A DNA stretch of 64,000 nucleotides from CAYVMD01 sp964452465. GTDB taxonomy: Bacteria; Armatimonadota; JACIXR01. Positions 17,501 through 24,862 of the stretch are shown here, one piece after another (position 1 is the stretch's first letter; each line of letters starts with the position of its first letter). A model generated the notes under the pieces. The model made no database searches, was not told the origin of the DNA, and saw nothing but the letters and a program-made list of their open reading frames with translations. The position numbers and the translations under genes were made by a program. The stretch is from positions 1-64,000 of the forward strand of contig CAYVMD010000004.1 of assembly GCA_964452465.1 (NCBI GenBank). Direction: 5' to 3'.

Positions 17501-18082
17501 CCAATCCGCCGTCCACTCCCAAGCATTGCCCGCCATGTTTAAACATCCATAGGGAGAAGCAGATTGTGGGTATTCCCTCACCCCTCTTAATTTCTCGCTG
17601 TTCAAATTCCCTCCATCGGGTCTATCCACATTACCCCAGGGAAACACATTCCCTCCTACACCCCTTGCCGCTTTTTCCCATTCAGCCTCTGTGGGAAGCC
17701 TCTTGCCCGCCCAAATGGCATAACGCATCGCTTCAAACCATGTCACATTCGTAACGGGCAAGTCCTCAGTCCCTGGGGGTGGCTCCTTGCTACCCCAATG
17801 AGGGGGAGGGGATGCCCCGGTTTGCTTTACGAATTCAGCGTATTCCGCATTTGAAACCTCATAACGATCTATATAAAAGGCAGGAAGGTAAACTCTATGG
17901 AGCGGCTTCTCCTCCTCCCTGCCCTCTTCGGCGCCCATTAAGAACTCCCCAGCGGGCACCAAAACCATCTCCCCTGCCCGAATCCCTCCGCTTCCCCAAA
18001 TTAGGAAACAAATAAGAAGTATCTTCCCTAAACTTCTTGCGCCATAAGCCTTTTTGGACTTACATCTCCGTAACGATAACAT
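14534..18082 (-). CDS. Secreted fusion: SUMF/FGE-like domain plus YetA/exo-rhamnogalacturonan-lyase-like domains
   Basis: A 1182-aa exported protein with a basic, hydrophobic leader (1-36). Residues about 38-255 are a formylglycine-generating-enzyme/SUMF1 fold (MVLVPAGEFLMGAEE, RLPTEAEWEKAARG, GNAWEWTADW, GLGFRCV), here likely a non-catalytic or carbohydrate-binding module. Residues about 300-680 match the PcRGLX/YetA N-terminal region (GVPFPKGLIKEVERLALV, ALPLVRWEDGSLKWCLLDFP). Residues about 690-960 form an (alpha/alpha)6-like helical region (HSPLHTTTEADMGHIFLRG), and a beta domain ends the protein. I infer action on a pectin-type polysaccharide. The 5' end and promoter lie in the sequence shared with the CRISPR-leader locus. 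ATG 18082 is the only usable start. Confidence 0.75.
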   Translation of the reverse strand: MLSLRRCKSKKAYGARSLGKILLICFLIWGSGGIRAGEMVLVPAGEFLMGAEEGREEEKPLHRVYLPAFYIDRYEVSNAEYAEFVKQTGASPPPHWGSKEPPPGTEDLPVTNVTWFEAMRYAIWAGKRLPTEAEWEKAARGVGGNVFPWGNVDRPDGGNLNSEKLRGVREYPQSASPYGCLNMAGNAWEWTADWYLPYPNSPARSVQFGKKYKVIRGGGAIGYYGAPNTGRCWERGYALPYGRYDGLGFRCVKDVDPAKAPYDPYQLLKEAETLLKIPPPRSFKPSFEEEYESFLRKGSVPLKIIGEGEGYARIGVPFPKGLIKEVERLALVSPEGKPLLLQALPLVRWEDGSLKWCLLDFPAKGGATCYLSLKNKGSFALPNPPITSQAGKVLLWTERFQVYLGGENILQVQDKEGKDLIQRAEFSLHLTPHGTPLLPLPPEVTIEEGGPLRQVVLLKGSFRDDKGNPSFFRYKMRLHILRDSGEIRIFLTILNLAPREREESVEGADLYFLLPQRISKAYAGLEGRKITLPTGKRVNITQKDEFHYEVAMEGERVLEGKRSDGWLLVKAGNEWCLFGLRHFWQNHPQALVLSPFALGVKLWAGKETFLWEGGLAKTYELVLNFSPHEPAFFHLEPLRVVIPSSWIAGTKVLGPLLPLSKESLSQFPYWEALVEESMKSWVRGMATGMRDFGDAYYGGPYKGKNSYANLEYDVPFNFLLQFLRTGKVWYLEHAEMQVRHQADIDINHFTGCPWKHSPLHTTTEADMGHIFLRGLLLYYLLTGDRNTLESAREIGDWLAERVARLEGIANERQIGWPLYALTALYEVTKEERYLRSAEEASLKLAHSQSPTGRFQIRWDNRISFFNGIAMAGLLSVYELTKKEEILEAVRRLGERTLGFYPEYACRTLSALSYLFNVTGDPRFFNLMERTWETSLDFLLPRGAATAHTFSYQFFPYASFYPNFALIKQTPRLSPGTWRFLRLNGRKIELFLRTKKGGRLAILLEGLTKGRVEVLQKDKPWRRFELSEEGKLFQSLEISFPQGGVWRLLLLGKEPARWQLHYDEDIVLTLYDPWGENLPNLYPRAFGFVKKGAKEILLRLEVSGEGFHHCVVYDEGGNILGAVKKFVDLGDEGRYELQLRLPLEKETKECAIEVYNAKVLEVKGVLPYWAGRREECFLPAFHK

Positions 18083-18249
18083 ACCCGAACCTCCCTTGTA
18101 AAAAGGTTCATCTTCCTAAACCCTACACATTCTTCTTTCATTACAGGAATCCTCCTTCACCCCCTGTTTTCCTGTCAATACCCTTTTTAAGATCCTGCCC
18201 CCTCCAAGCTTTTTGCCTTGCAACTCTTTTCAGGATTATATCGTTATAA
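18052..18249. repeat. Diverged copy of the CRISPR-leader/HTH-gene promoter region
   Basis: About 200 nt align with 62841-63033. Shared blocks include CATAAGCCTTTT, TTGTAAA-AGGTTCATC, TGTCAATACC-TTTTTAAGAT, and GCTTTTTGCCTTGCAACTC followed by GGATTATATCGTTAT. In the copy at 62.8 kb this block is the divergent promoter between the HTH gene and the CRISPR array. Here it sits ahead of the SUMF/YetA gene. An ATGG matching the HTH gene's internal start survives out of frame and stops after five codons. The alignment was done by eye; identity is roughly 75-80%. Confidence 0.7.
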
Positions 18250-18276
18250 TGATAGCATACCCAAAAACCCTTTGTA
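18239..18276 (-). promoter_or_regulatory. Extra copy of the promoter-like box
   Basis: On the minus strand TTTACA is followed by an 18-nt spacer and TATCAT-TATA, nearly identical to the box upstream of the HTH gene at 62872-62901 (TTTACA, 18 nt, TACCAT). A third, weaker version overlaps the start of the SUMF/YetA gene. Confidence 0.5.
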
Positions 18277-18350
18277 AAAAATGCGCTGGGAAGAGCCAAA
18301 AACAATCCTTTTTCTTTCTTCTTTCGCCGTTTCGTCCTCCGAAGGAGGGC

Positions 18351-18387
18351 GAGAAGGTCGTCCGCTCGAAAGGAGGGCGACCTTCTC
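18351..18387. repeat. 10-bp inverted repeat within the relic region
   Basis: GAGAAGGTCG (18351-18360) and CGACCTTCTC (18378-18387) are exact complements with a 17-nt loop. It belongs to a segment of about 130 nt (18260-18388) absent from the related leader at 63 kb, so it looks like an insertion. Confidence 0.6.
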
Positions 18388-18537
18388 ATAGGTCTTTCCT
18401 TGGAAATCTTTGAGGAGTTGATGAAAGTTCTAACCGAATTTTATCCTCTTTGCCTTATTGGGCTTTTGGTTTGGTCTTCAGGAGAGCAATGCTTAGCGGG
18501 ATGTAGAGATGATGAAGGAATTTATAGGGGGAGACAT

Positions 18538-18918
18538 CTGCCTTTGCCTGAGAGGGTAAGGGAAAAGAGGACAAGTTCGCTTGGGAAGTTGCTGGAGGAA
18601 ATGCCCGAGATTTCTTCGCTCATAGATGTAACAGAGCAGGAGAGGAGGGCGTTTTATTCGGGGCGGAGGAAGAGGCACACTTTAAAGACGCAAGTTGTCG
18701 GGGGGAAAGAAGAGGGCTTAATTATGGATGTTTCATTGGGATGAGAGGGGAGAAGGCACAATTGGGAGGTTTTGCGTTTGCCAAGGATAAGGGAGAAGTT
18801 TGGGGGTGGGAGACAAGACAGCCGAATAAGTGGAAGGAGGGGGAAGGTATTGGTGACGGTGGAGATAGTGGCGGGGTTAGTGAACAGGGAAAGGATGATG
18901 GTGAAAAGAATAGGGTAA
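18538..18918 (+). pseudogene. IS5-family (DDE_Tnp_4-type) transposase remnant
   Basis: The frame reads SSLGKLLEEMPEISSLID, then VTEQ, then YSGRRKRHTLKTQVV. This matches the first catalytic Asp and the YSGKKKRHTxK signature of DDE_Tnp_4 transposases. The frame meets a stop at 18742 and then continues in the same frame into VEIVAGLVNRER, which resembles the family's C-terminal end (VxxVAGLxN). The central region with the second Asp and the Glu is missing, so it is a deletion relic and cannot be active. It lies inside the leader-like relic: related leader sequence occurs before it (to about 18535) and after it (about 18966-18995). Confidence 0.7.
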
Positions 18919-18959
18919 GCGGAAGTCAAGGGATAGAAGAACACGCCTGACAAGAAGAG

Positions 18960-18997
18960 GAAAGTAGGGCTTTCTTCTTATCACGCGAGAAGTTTCC
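18960..18997 (+). repeat. Copy of the array-proximal end of the CRISPR leader
   Basis: AGGGCTTTCTTCTTATCACGCGAGAAG corresponds to 63163-63192 next to the CRISPR array (AGGGCTTCC, TATTATC, then CGCGAGAG). After it, no CRISPR repeat is present here; the sequence runs directly into the 3' end of the ABC permease gene. Confidence 0.55.
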
Positions 18998-19008
18998 TAT
19001 AAGAGATC

Positions 19009-19974
19009 TCACAATCGTCTTCTTCTCAACCTATCCAATAGCACAGCAATTATTATCAGCACACCCACCACCGCCTGTTGCCAAAACGGATTGACCTCCA
19101 GGAGGTTGAGCCCATTGGTCAAAACGCCCATGATCAAAGCGCCGATAAGGGTTCCTCCCACTCCCCCTTCGCCTCCCATCAAGCTCGTCCCTCCTATCAC
19201 AACTGCCGCTATCGCCTGCAACTCATACCCCAGCCCCGCCTGGGGATGGGCACAATTCAGCCGGGCGGTCATGACTATCCCTCCCAAACCTGCGGTAAGC
19301 CCGCTTATCATATAGATCAATACCTTATAACGAGCGATGTTTATCCCTGATAGCCTCGCTGCCTCCTCGTTTCCCCCGATCGCATAAACCTTCCTTCCGA
19401 AGGTGGTACGAGTTAGAAAGAGATGGGCAATTATGTAGAGGAAAAGGGTAATGAGAACGGGGACCGAAAGAAAAGGAGAGAGGATATAACCACTGCCTAG
19501 GTATTGATAGCCTGGGGGGAGAGGAGAGATCAAACCGCCTTTGGTATAGACAAGGGTGAGGCTACGAGCGATCGCCATCGTCCCCAAAGTAGCCACGAAG
19601 GGAGGGACATCTCCCTTCGAGATGACCACACCGTTGATGGCGCCGATCAAAGCTCCCAGGAGTAAGCCTGCCAGGATGGCGGGATAGAGGGAAAGGGAAG
19701 GAATGAGACCCGCAGAAATGGCGCCACACAGGGCGAGGAGGGAACCAACGGAAAGATCTATACCCGCGGAGAGGATAACGAAGGTTTCCCCCACCGCCAA
19801 TATGGCGTAAACCGATACTTGTCGGAGGATATTGATTATGTTCTCTGCGGTGAGGAAGCGCGGATTGGGGCTGATCGCCTTCTCCCAGAGGAAAAAAAGC
19901 ATGCACAAGAAGAAAAATACCCAAATGGTGCTCCCCTTGCTCAATATCCTTTTGAGAAGCCGGGACGACAACAT
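19009..19974 (-). CDS. Sugar ABC transporter permease, RbsC-like
   Basis: A 321-aa BPD_transp_2 family permease with about 9-10 transmembrane segments and the motif GGNEEAARLSGINI (EAA-like loop contacting the ATPase), plus AVGETFVILSAGIDLSVGS and AVVIGGTSLMGGEGGV, typical of RbsC/XylH/AraH importers. It imports a monosaccharide when joined to an RbsA-type ATPase and a binding protein. Neither is in this window, so the gene is an orphan. Its upstream neighbour is divergent and its downstream side is the IS/leader relic. The start MLSSRLLK at 19974 fits a promoter placed so close that the transcript is nearly leaderless; an extension to 20049 is unlikely. Confidence 0.88.
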   Translation of the reverse strand: MLSSRLLKRILSKGSTIWVFFFLCMLFFLWEKAISPNPRFLTAENIINILRQVSVYAILAVGETFVILSAGIDLSVGSLLALCGAISAGLIPSLSLYPAILAGLLLGALIGAINGVVISKGDVPPFVATLGTMAIARSLTLVYTKGGLISPLPPGYQYLGSGYILSPFLSVPVLITLFLYIIAHLFLTRTTFGRKVYAIGGNEEAARLSGINIARYKVLIYMISGLTAGLGGIVMTARLNCAHPQAGLGYELQAIAAVVIGGTSLMGGEGGVGGTLIGALIMGVLTNGLNLLEVNPFWQQAVVGVLIIIAVLLDRLRRRRL

Positions 19975-19987
19975 GTCAATCCATTTT

Positions 19988-20016
19988 ATCTTACAGAAAG
20001 GGGGAAAACAAAACAA
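19988..20016 (-). promoter_or_regulatory. Probable promoter of the RbsC-like gene
   Basis: On the minus strand TTGTTT (20011-20016), a 17-nt spacer and TAAGAT (19988-19993), ending 13 nt before the start codon. The leader would be only a few bases long. Confidence 0.5.
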
Positions 20017-20097
20017 CTTTTCCCTTCTTCCATTTGCCTTCCCAGCCAAGGCGCTATATTATGGAAATCGATAACTCGCAGAGGGGAGCACCATATT

Positions 20098-21351
20098 ATG
20101 AGCGGACGAGGTCTTTCTCTCAAATTGCCCATGCTTCTCGAGTCAGCGGAGAAATCGGTGCAATTCGCTCTTCACTGCCTCGAGGAATGCCCCCTTTGCG
20201 GAGGGAAGAGAGCGATCTCCTCCTTCGTGGATGTAGAGGGGAGGCCCATGCTTTGGCACGACTTCGGACCTCTTGAGGGACCCGGCTGGGCAGCGAATTC
20301 ACTGGGTGGCGCCTACGAATTGCTCCTCTTTTCCCGCCTAAAGGGAGACGAAGCGCTGGAGAGGGATGCCGAGGCTTTGCTCCATCACTCCCTCAATTGT
20401 GGGTTTTTCAAAGAAGATGGCTTCATAATCCCCTACCGCCACCTTACCAGAGGCGAATTCTGCCTCAATTTCAAGGGAAATAACGATTGGTTCGCTCCCG
20501 GTTCCATGGCGAGGATAGCCCTTCAACTCCTTTGGCTGGGAGATATCCTCGATGGCGATTTGGTAGCCCTGGCGGATAGGACAGCCGTTTGGTTGTCCCA
20601 AAAAGTAAGGGAGGCGGAAAATGGCTGGTATCCTCGTCGGTGCACCCCTACGGGAGAGGTCTATCCCTATAAGGCGGAGACGAAAGAGGAGGATCCGATT
20701 AAAGATATCTCCGGCGATGGTTCCCATATTCTATTTCTTTACGCCGAGTTGGGCTTAAAGGGCATTGGTAAGTTTGTTAAAGATTTGGAGAAAAAACTTG
20801 AACTTTATATAAGAAGCGGAGGATTCCTCGGCTCCGTCAATCACGACACTTACGACAAAGAGGAGAATGTGGCGATAGCGGTGGGATTCAGAATGCTATT
20901 GCGTTCGGCGAGGCTTTTGAAGCGGGATGACCTTCGTGATTTCGCCTTCGAACTTTTGAAAAAGCTGGAGAGGTTCAAATTAAAGGAAGATCTCAATGGT
21001 TGCTTAACAAAGGGGCTTTTATACATGGAGGACTCCTGGACAACTTGCTATCTTTGGGAGAACGCCGAGTCCGCCCTCGCCTATTTAGAGGCATATGAGG
21101 AAACCAGAGAGTCCTCCTACCTCGCCAATGCGGGGGAGATATTGGAGGCTTGCGCTAAGCATCACCACGGCAAGCACGGCTTCCTTACCGAGGGGGTGGA
21201 TTGGCAGAATAGCGTGGGAAGGCAACATCACATAGATGAACGCGAATATGGGGACATAAAATACACCGAGCCCCTCTTGAATAACCTCCACATCGTGGAG
21301 CCCACCCTCAAGCTCCTTTCCCTTTTAGCCGAAGAAGAGAAGGGAAGTTGA
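20098..21351 (+). CDS. Cytoplasmic (alpha/alpha)6-barrel glycosidase-like protein, unknown specificity
   Basis: A 417-aa protein, helical throughout, with repeated hairpin units (LGGAYELLLFSRLKGDEALERDAEALLHH and VGFRMLLRSARLL style) as in six-hairpin glycosidases. Aromatic and acidic stretches such as WHDFGPLEGPGWAANSLGG and VDWQNSVGRQHHIDEREYGDIKY are candidate active-site loops. An ECPLCGGK pair of cysteines near the N terminus may bind metal. There is no signal peptide. The start at 20098 follows GAGGGGAG; longer readings overlap the divergent permease. It is 49 nt before a secreted DUF6259-like protein, so the two may share a transcript. I cannot assign a GH family. Confidence 0.7.
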   Translation: MSGRGLSLKLPMLLESAEKSVQFALHCLEECPLCGGKRAISSFVDVEGRPMLWHDFGPLEGPGWAANSLGGAYELLLFSRLKGDEALERDAEALLHHSLNCGFFKEDGFIIPYRHLTRGEFCLNFKGNNDWFAPGSMARIALQLLWLGDILDGDLVALADRTAVWLSQKVREAENGWYPRRCTPTGEVYPYKAETKEEDPIKDISGDGSHILFLYAELGLKGIGKFVKDLEKKLELYIRSGGFLGSVNHDTYDKEENVAIAVGFRMLLRSARLLKRDDLRDFAFELLKKLERFKLKEDLNGCLTKGLLYMEDSWTTCYLWENAESALAYLEAYEETRESSYLANAGEILEACAKHHHGKHGFLTEGVDWQNSVGRQHHIDEREYGDIKYTEPLLNNLHIVEPTLKLLSLLAEEEKGS

Positions 21352-21399
21352 CAAGGGAAGAAGAAAGTCCCATAGTGGGGATAGTAGGGTAAAAGATCC

Positions 21400-24300
21400 A
21401 TGAAATGCTTTTGGAAAGGGGGATTTCTCTTGAGGGTTTTCTTTTTCTGCCTTTTGTTATCATTAGTGGGGGCGCTGGAAGCCCAGATGCTCCTTGAGGA
21501 GGGCTTCGAAGAGGGGTTATCCTCCCAGATTTGGGGGGAAAGCAAGGAAGAGAAAGGAAGCTTTCTCCGCATCGAACCCCGCGATGGTGGGCAATGCCTC
21601 CACCTGTTTGGCGATCGTTCTCCTTCCACCCTCTCCACTCGCCAGCCCATCCCCAACATCGCCTATACCCTTGAATACGACTTCTATCAACCCGGGGAGG
21701 AAATAGGTGGCTACCAAGCGGTGGTCCATCATCCCCGTCCCGAAGGGCATTCCTATTGGTGGTTGGAGTATGGACCCCAACGCTTCTTTCTTTATACCTT
21801 CGCAGGTGGACAGTGGTTCAATCGCTGGCAGGCACATGGTTTCCCCTCCAACCGTTGGTATCGCATCCGTATCCAGAATGTCCCTTTCGGCGTGCGAGTG
21901 AGCATATACGATGAAGGAGGCAAAAACCTTTTGGTGCAGAGCCCCCTCATCCCTCACGACGATGGCGGTCCCGCAGGCATCCTCTTCTCCGCCGTCGGCA
22001 CCTCTCAGGGCGTGTGGGGCATGAAAATTGATAATGTGCGCCTCTATATTACCCCCATAGGGGAGCGGGACGATTACCAATATCGCCGTAGCGTCCTGGG
22101 GATAGTGGAGCGGATCCTAAAACAGGAAGAGGTGGCAACGCTTTGGAAGGAGGGGGAGAAGGAATTTCAAAGGTTGGAAGAGGCATTAACGAGGATAGAG
22201 AGGACCCCTCCGGAGGATTGGTCCGCTTATATCTCGGCGAACGGGCACTTCGATGAGGTATTAAAGAAGATGGGGAAGGATTACCATGAGGAGGTGATAA
22301 GCAGGATGGATAAACGACGGAATGGTTGGGTCATGGTGGATCTGAAGGAGAAATTCGATGCGGAAGGGCATCTTTTGGGGATAACCCTCCCCAGCACCGG
22401 TCCCCTCTACGAAGTGGAGGGAATCCCCTTCCTCCTGGTGGGTTTTGGACCCAACTGCGTCTTACAGGATCTCCCTTCCCGTTCCCAAAGGTCCTTCAGG
22501 ATTGATGGGGAAGCGCAGAAAATCGCCCTCCTCCTTGCTCCTATTTACGATGAAGAGCTCTATTACCACGACGACAGCCTCGTGGATGTCCTACAGGTAG
22601 AACTGCGCTATGAGGATGGCTTCAGGGAGAGAATAGTGCCGTTGCCATTGGGCTGGAAGCCCCCCCTCCCCTATGGGGTAGGACGTCCCCCCTTCCCCAA
22701 CAAGGAGGTTGGCGTCTATATCATCGAGCCCGGACATAAAGCCAAGATTAAGGAGATGCTCCTCTGCGACGACGCCATCCAAGCGGGCTGGGCGCTCTTC
22801 GCCCTCTCCTATAAGGAAGGGCTACCCGAAGAACAAGCAATACTCAGGGGAACGAAATTCAAGGAAATCAAGGTCAAACCGATCCCGCCCAAGATAACAA
22901 CGACCCGCGAAGGGCTAATCCTCCAAAATGCCTTTCTCCAACTCGTCCTCGACAATAAGGTAGGGCTCCTTCGCTCCCTCAAGGGCATATTCCCGGGGAG
23001 ATTGACCACCGCTAAGGGTTCTCCCCTCTTCGCCCTGGAAGCGAAAGGACGCCTCATCTATTCGGACGAGTTCTCGGTGGAGAAAATAGAAACGAAAGAA
23101 GGAAAGAATGGAGCAAAGATCTTCTATACCCTAAGAGCTCCCGCCATCCCGTTGAGGGCAAGGCTTTTTATAAACGCAGATGAAACGGAGAGGATGCAGT
23201 GGGATTTGGAAGTAGAGAACTTGGGCGGGGAAACGCTCAATATAAGGGTGATCTTCCCCCTCCTTGATGGATTGGATTTAGGCGAACGAGTGGGATGGTA
23301 TTTCCCCCAGAGGGGTGGAGCGGTGAGCGAGTTGCCCCTTGAGGGCTTGTCCTCTTATGGAGGGATGGCCTGGCTCCAAGTCCTGGATATCCACAGGATG
23401 GAAGGGGGAGGGGTTTATATCCGCTCCGACGACACCACTGGCATGTACAAGATTTTAGCCCTCCGCTACGCCCCCGAGGGAAGCCAACCCCTCAGAGTTG
23501 CTGATATCCCACAACCCGCTCATCCCCTCGATCCCTGGCGAGCGAAAACTAACACCCACCTCTCCATCCAATACCTCCCTACCTCCCTTCCTCCCGGTGA
23601 GAAGGCATCCTATCCTTCTGCCACCCTCTCCCTCCATCAAGGGGATTGGCGCGTCGCCCTCAGGGATTACTACCTCTGGCTCAAGACCTGGTGGAGGGCA
23701 AAGCGTCCCTGCCCCAAGACCTTCAAATACGGCTTCTATGCTTTAGTGGGAGGAACGCCCCAAAGGGAGGAGGATTTGGGCAGGGAGTTCGGCTCCTATG
23801 ATTGGTGGCATATCTTCCGCTTCTGGACGGTAGATTACCCTGACGAATTGAAGGAGGATTTGGAAGCCCTGCAAAAGGAAGCGGAGAGGGCAAATGCATG
23901 GGGACAAGCGATTGGACTCTACATTGAGGGGATGCTGCTGGAGAAGAAAAGGAGAATAGCCAAGGAAAAGGGAGCGGAGTGGGCAATGATGGACGACAAG
24001 GGTGATTATTACACCTATTATTCCACGGAGGAGAATCCCGTCTGGAACATATGCCCTGCGGTGAAGGAATGGCAGGAGTGGGATGCGAAGGCTTATGCTG
24101 AAATAGCGAGTCGTGTTCCCCTCTGTGCCATGTATGTGGACTCCACAGGCTCCCGTTGGGCGGAGGTTTGTTATAACCCCCTGCACAAACACGAAACGCC
24201 GGGCATTTGGGTCCGGGGTTGCGCCGAACTCTTCGAGAGCATACGGCAAGCGGTAACGAAGGTGAATCCCGAGATAGCGATTCACTCCGAGGAGCCGGGT

Positions 24301-24843
24301 TCGGATTATATGGCGATGCACGAGGACGGCTCCTGGTCGCACAGCCTATGGACAAACCTGAGCGGGGATGAGGAATACAATCCTGCGGGGCTGAATTACT
24401 TCCGCTTCGTCCTCCCCCAGTTCAAGATGTATGAAATTCCTAGTTATAGGCATGCCCTATGGCGATGTAAACTCGCCTTTTTCAATGGGGAGGGCTTATG
24501 GACTTCCTTCCCCGACGCCTTGCGAAAGGAGCTCTTCGCCAAATGGATGCCCATCTTGAGGAAATACGCGGATGTTTTTATGAGCGAGGATGTGGAAATG
24601 GCGATACCAGTGGTTGCTCCTCCCCTCTACATCAATCGCTTCCACAAGGGCGGTCAGACGATCTATACCATCTACAATGCGGGATTGCGCACCCATCGGG
24701 CGGAGGTTTACCTGCCCGCTCCTCCTAAAGGGCACCTCTCTGCCCTAGTAGGGGATACGCCTTCCTATGAGAAGCGGGATGGACAGGTAGTATTAAAGCT
24801 CACCGTCCATCCCCACGAGGTCCAATGCCTCCTTTTCGAGTGA
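21400..24843 (+). CDS. Secreted giant TIM-barrel glycosidase-like protein (DUF6259-like)
   Basis: An 1147-aa protein. After the signal peptide (about 1-29) comes a concanavalin-like beta domain (about 30-215: LEEGFEEGLSSQIW, VWGMKIDNVRLYI), a second beta supersandwich (about 430-740), and a C-terminal TIM-barrel region (about 770-1080) with candidate catalytic acids in MYVDSTG and HSEEPGSDY, ending in a small beta domain. The barrel part is clearly paralogous to the protein at 40550-44131: both carry CP-x-V-x-x-W, Y-x-D-x-x-G, C-x-NP-x-H-x-H-x-x-P, LxxFxNGEGLW-type strings. The substrate is unknown; the setting implies plant-type polysaccharide. The ribosome site before ATG 21400 is weak. Confidence 0.7.
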   Translation: MKCFWKGGFLLRVFFFCLLLSLVGALEAQMLLEEGFEEGLSSQIWGESKEEKGSFLRIEPRDGGQCLHLFGDRSPSTLSTRQPIPNIAYTLEYDFYQPGEEIGGYQAVVHHPRPEGHSYWWLEYGPQRFFLYTFAGGQWFNRWQAHGFPSNRWYRIRIQNVPFGVRVSIYDEGGKNLLVQSPLIPHDDGGPAGILFSAVGTSQGVWGMKIDNVRLYITPIGERDDYQYRRSVLGIVERILKQEEVATLWKEGEKEFQRLEEALTRIERTPPEDWSAYISANGHFDEVLKKMGKDYHEEVISRMDKRRNGWVMVDLKEKFDAEGHLLGITLPSTGPLYEVEGIPFLLVGFGPNCVLQDLPSRSQRSFRIDGEAQKIALLLAPIYDEELYYHDDSLVDVLQVELRYEDGFRERIVPLPLGWKPPLPYGVGRPPFPNKEVGVYIIEPGHKAKIKEMLLCDDAIQAGWALFALSYKEGLPEEQAILRGTKFKEIKVKPIPPKITTTREGLILQNAFLQLVLDNKVGLLRSLKGIFPGRLTTAKGSPLFALEAKGRLIYSDEFSVEKIETKEGKNGAKIFYTLRAPAIPLRARLFINADETERMQWDLEVENLGGETLNIRVIFPLLDGLDLGERVGWYFPQRGGAVSELPLEGLSSYGGMAWLQVLDIHRMEGGGVYIRSDDTTGMYKILALRYAPEGSQPLRVADIPQPAHPLDPWRAKTNTHLSIQYLPTSLPPGEKASYPSATLSLHQGDWRVALRDYYLWLKTWWRAKRPCPKTFKYGFYALVGGTPQREEDLGREFGSYDWWHIFRFWTVDYPDELKEDLEALQKEAERANAWGQAIGLYIEGMLLEKKRRIAKEKGAEWAMMDDKGDYYTYYSTEENPVWNICPAVKEWQEWDAKAYAEIASRVPLCAMYVDSTGSRWAEVCYNPLHKHETPGIWVRGCAELFESIRQAVTKVNPEIAIHSEEPGSDYMAMHEDGSWSHSLWTNLSGDEEYNPAGLNYFRFVLPQFKMYEIPSYRHALWRCKLAFFNGEGLWTSFPDALRKELFAKWMPILRKYADVFMSEDVEMAIPVVAPPLYINRFHKGGQTIYTIYNAGLRTHRAEVYLPAPPKGHLSALVGDTPSYEKRDGQVVLKLTVHPHEVQCLLFE

Positions 24844-24862
24844 AATCGGAGGTGATTTAGTG

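Noticed and set aside
18141..18389. Minus-strand ORF of 82 aa in the relic region
   Set aside because: It crosses inverted repeats and the promoter boxes, with no ribosome site and no recognisable protein features.
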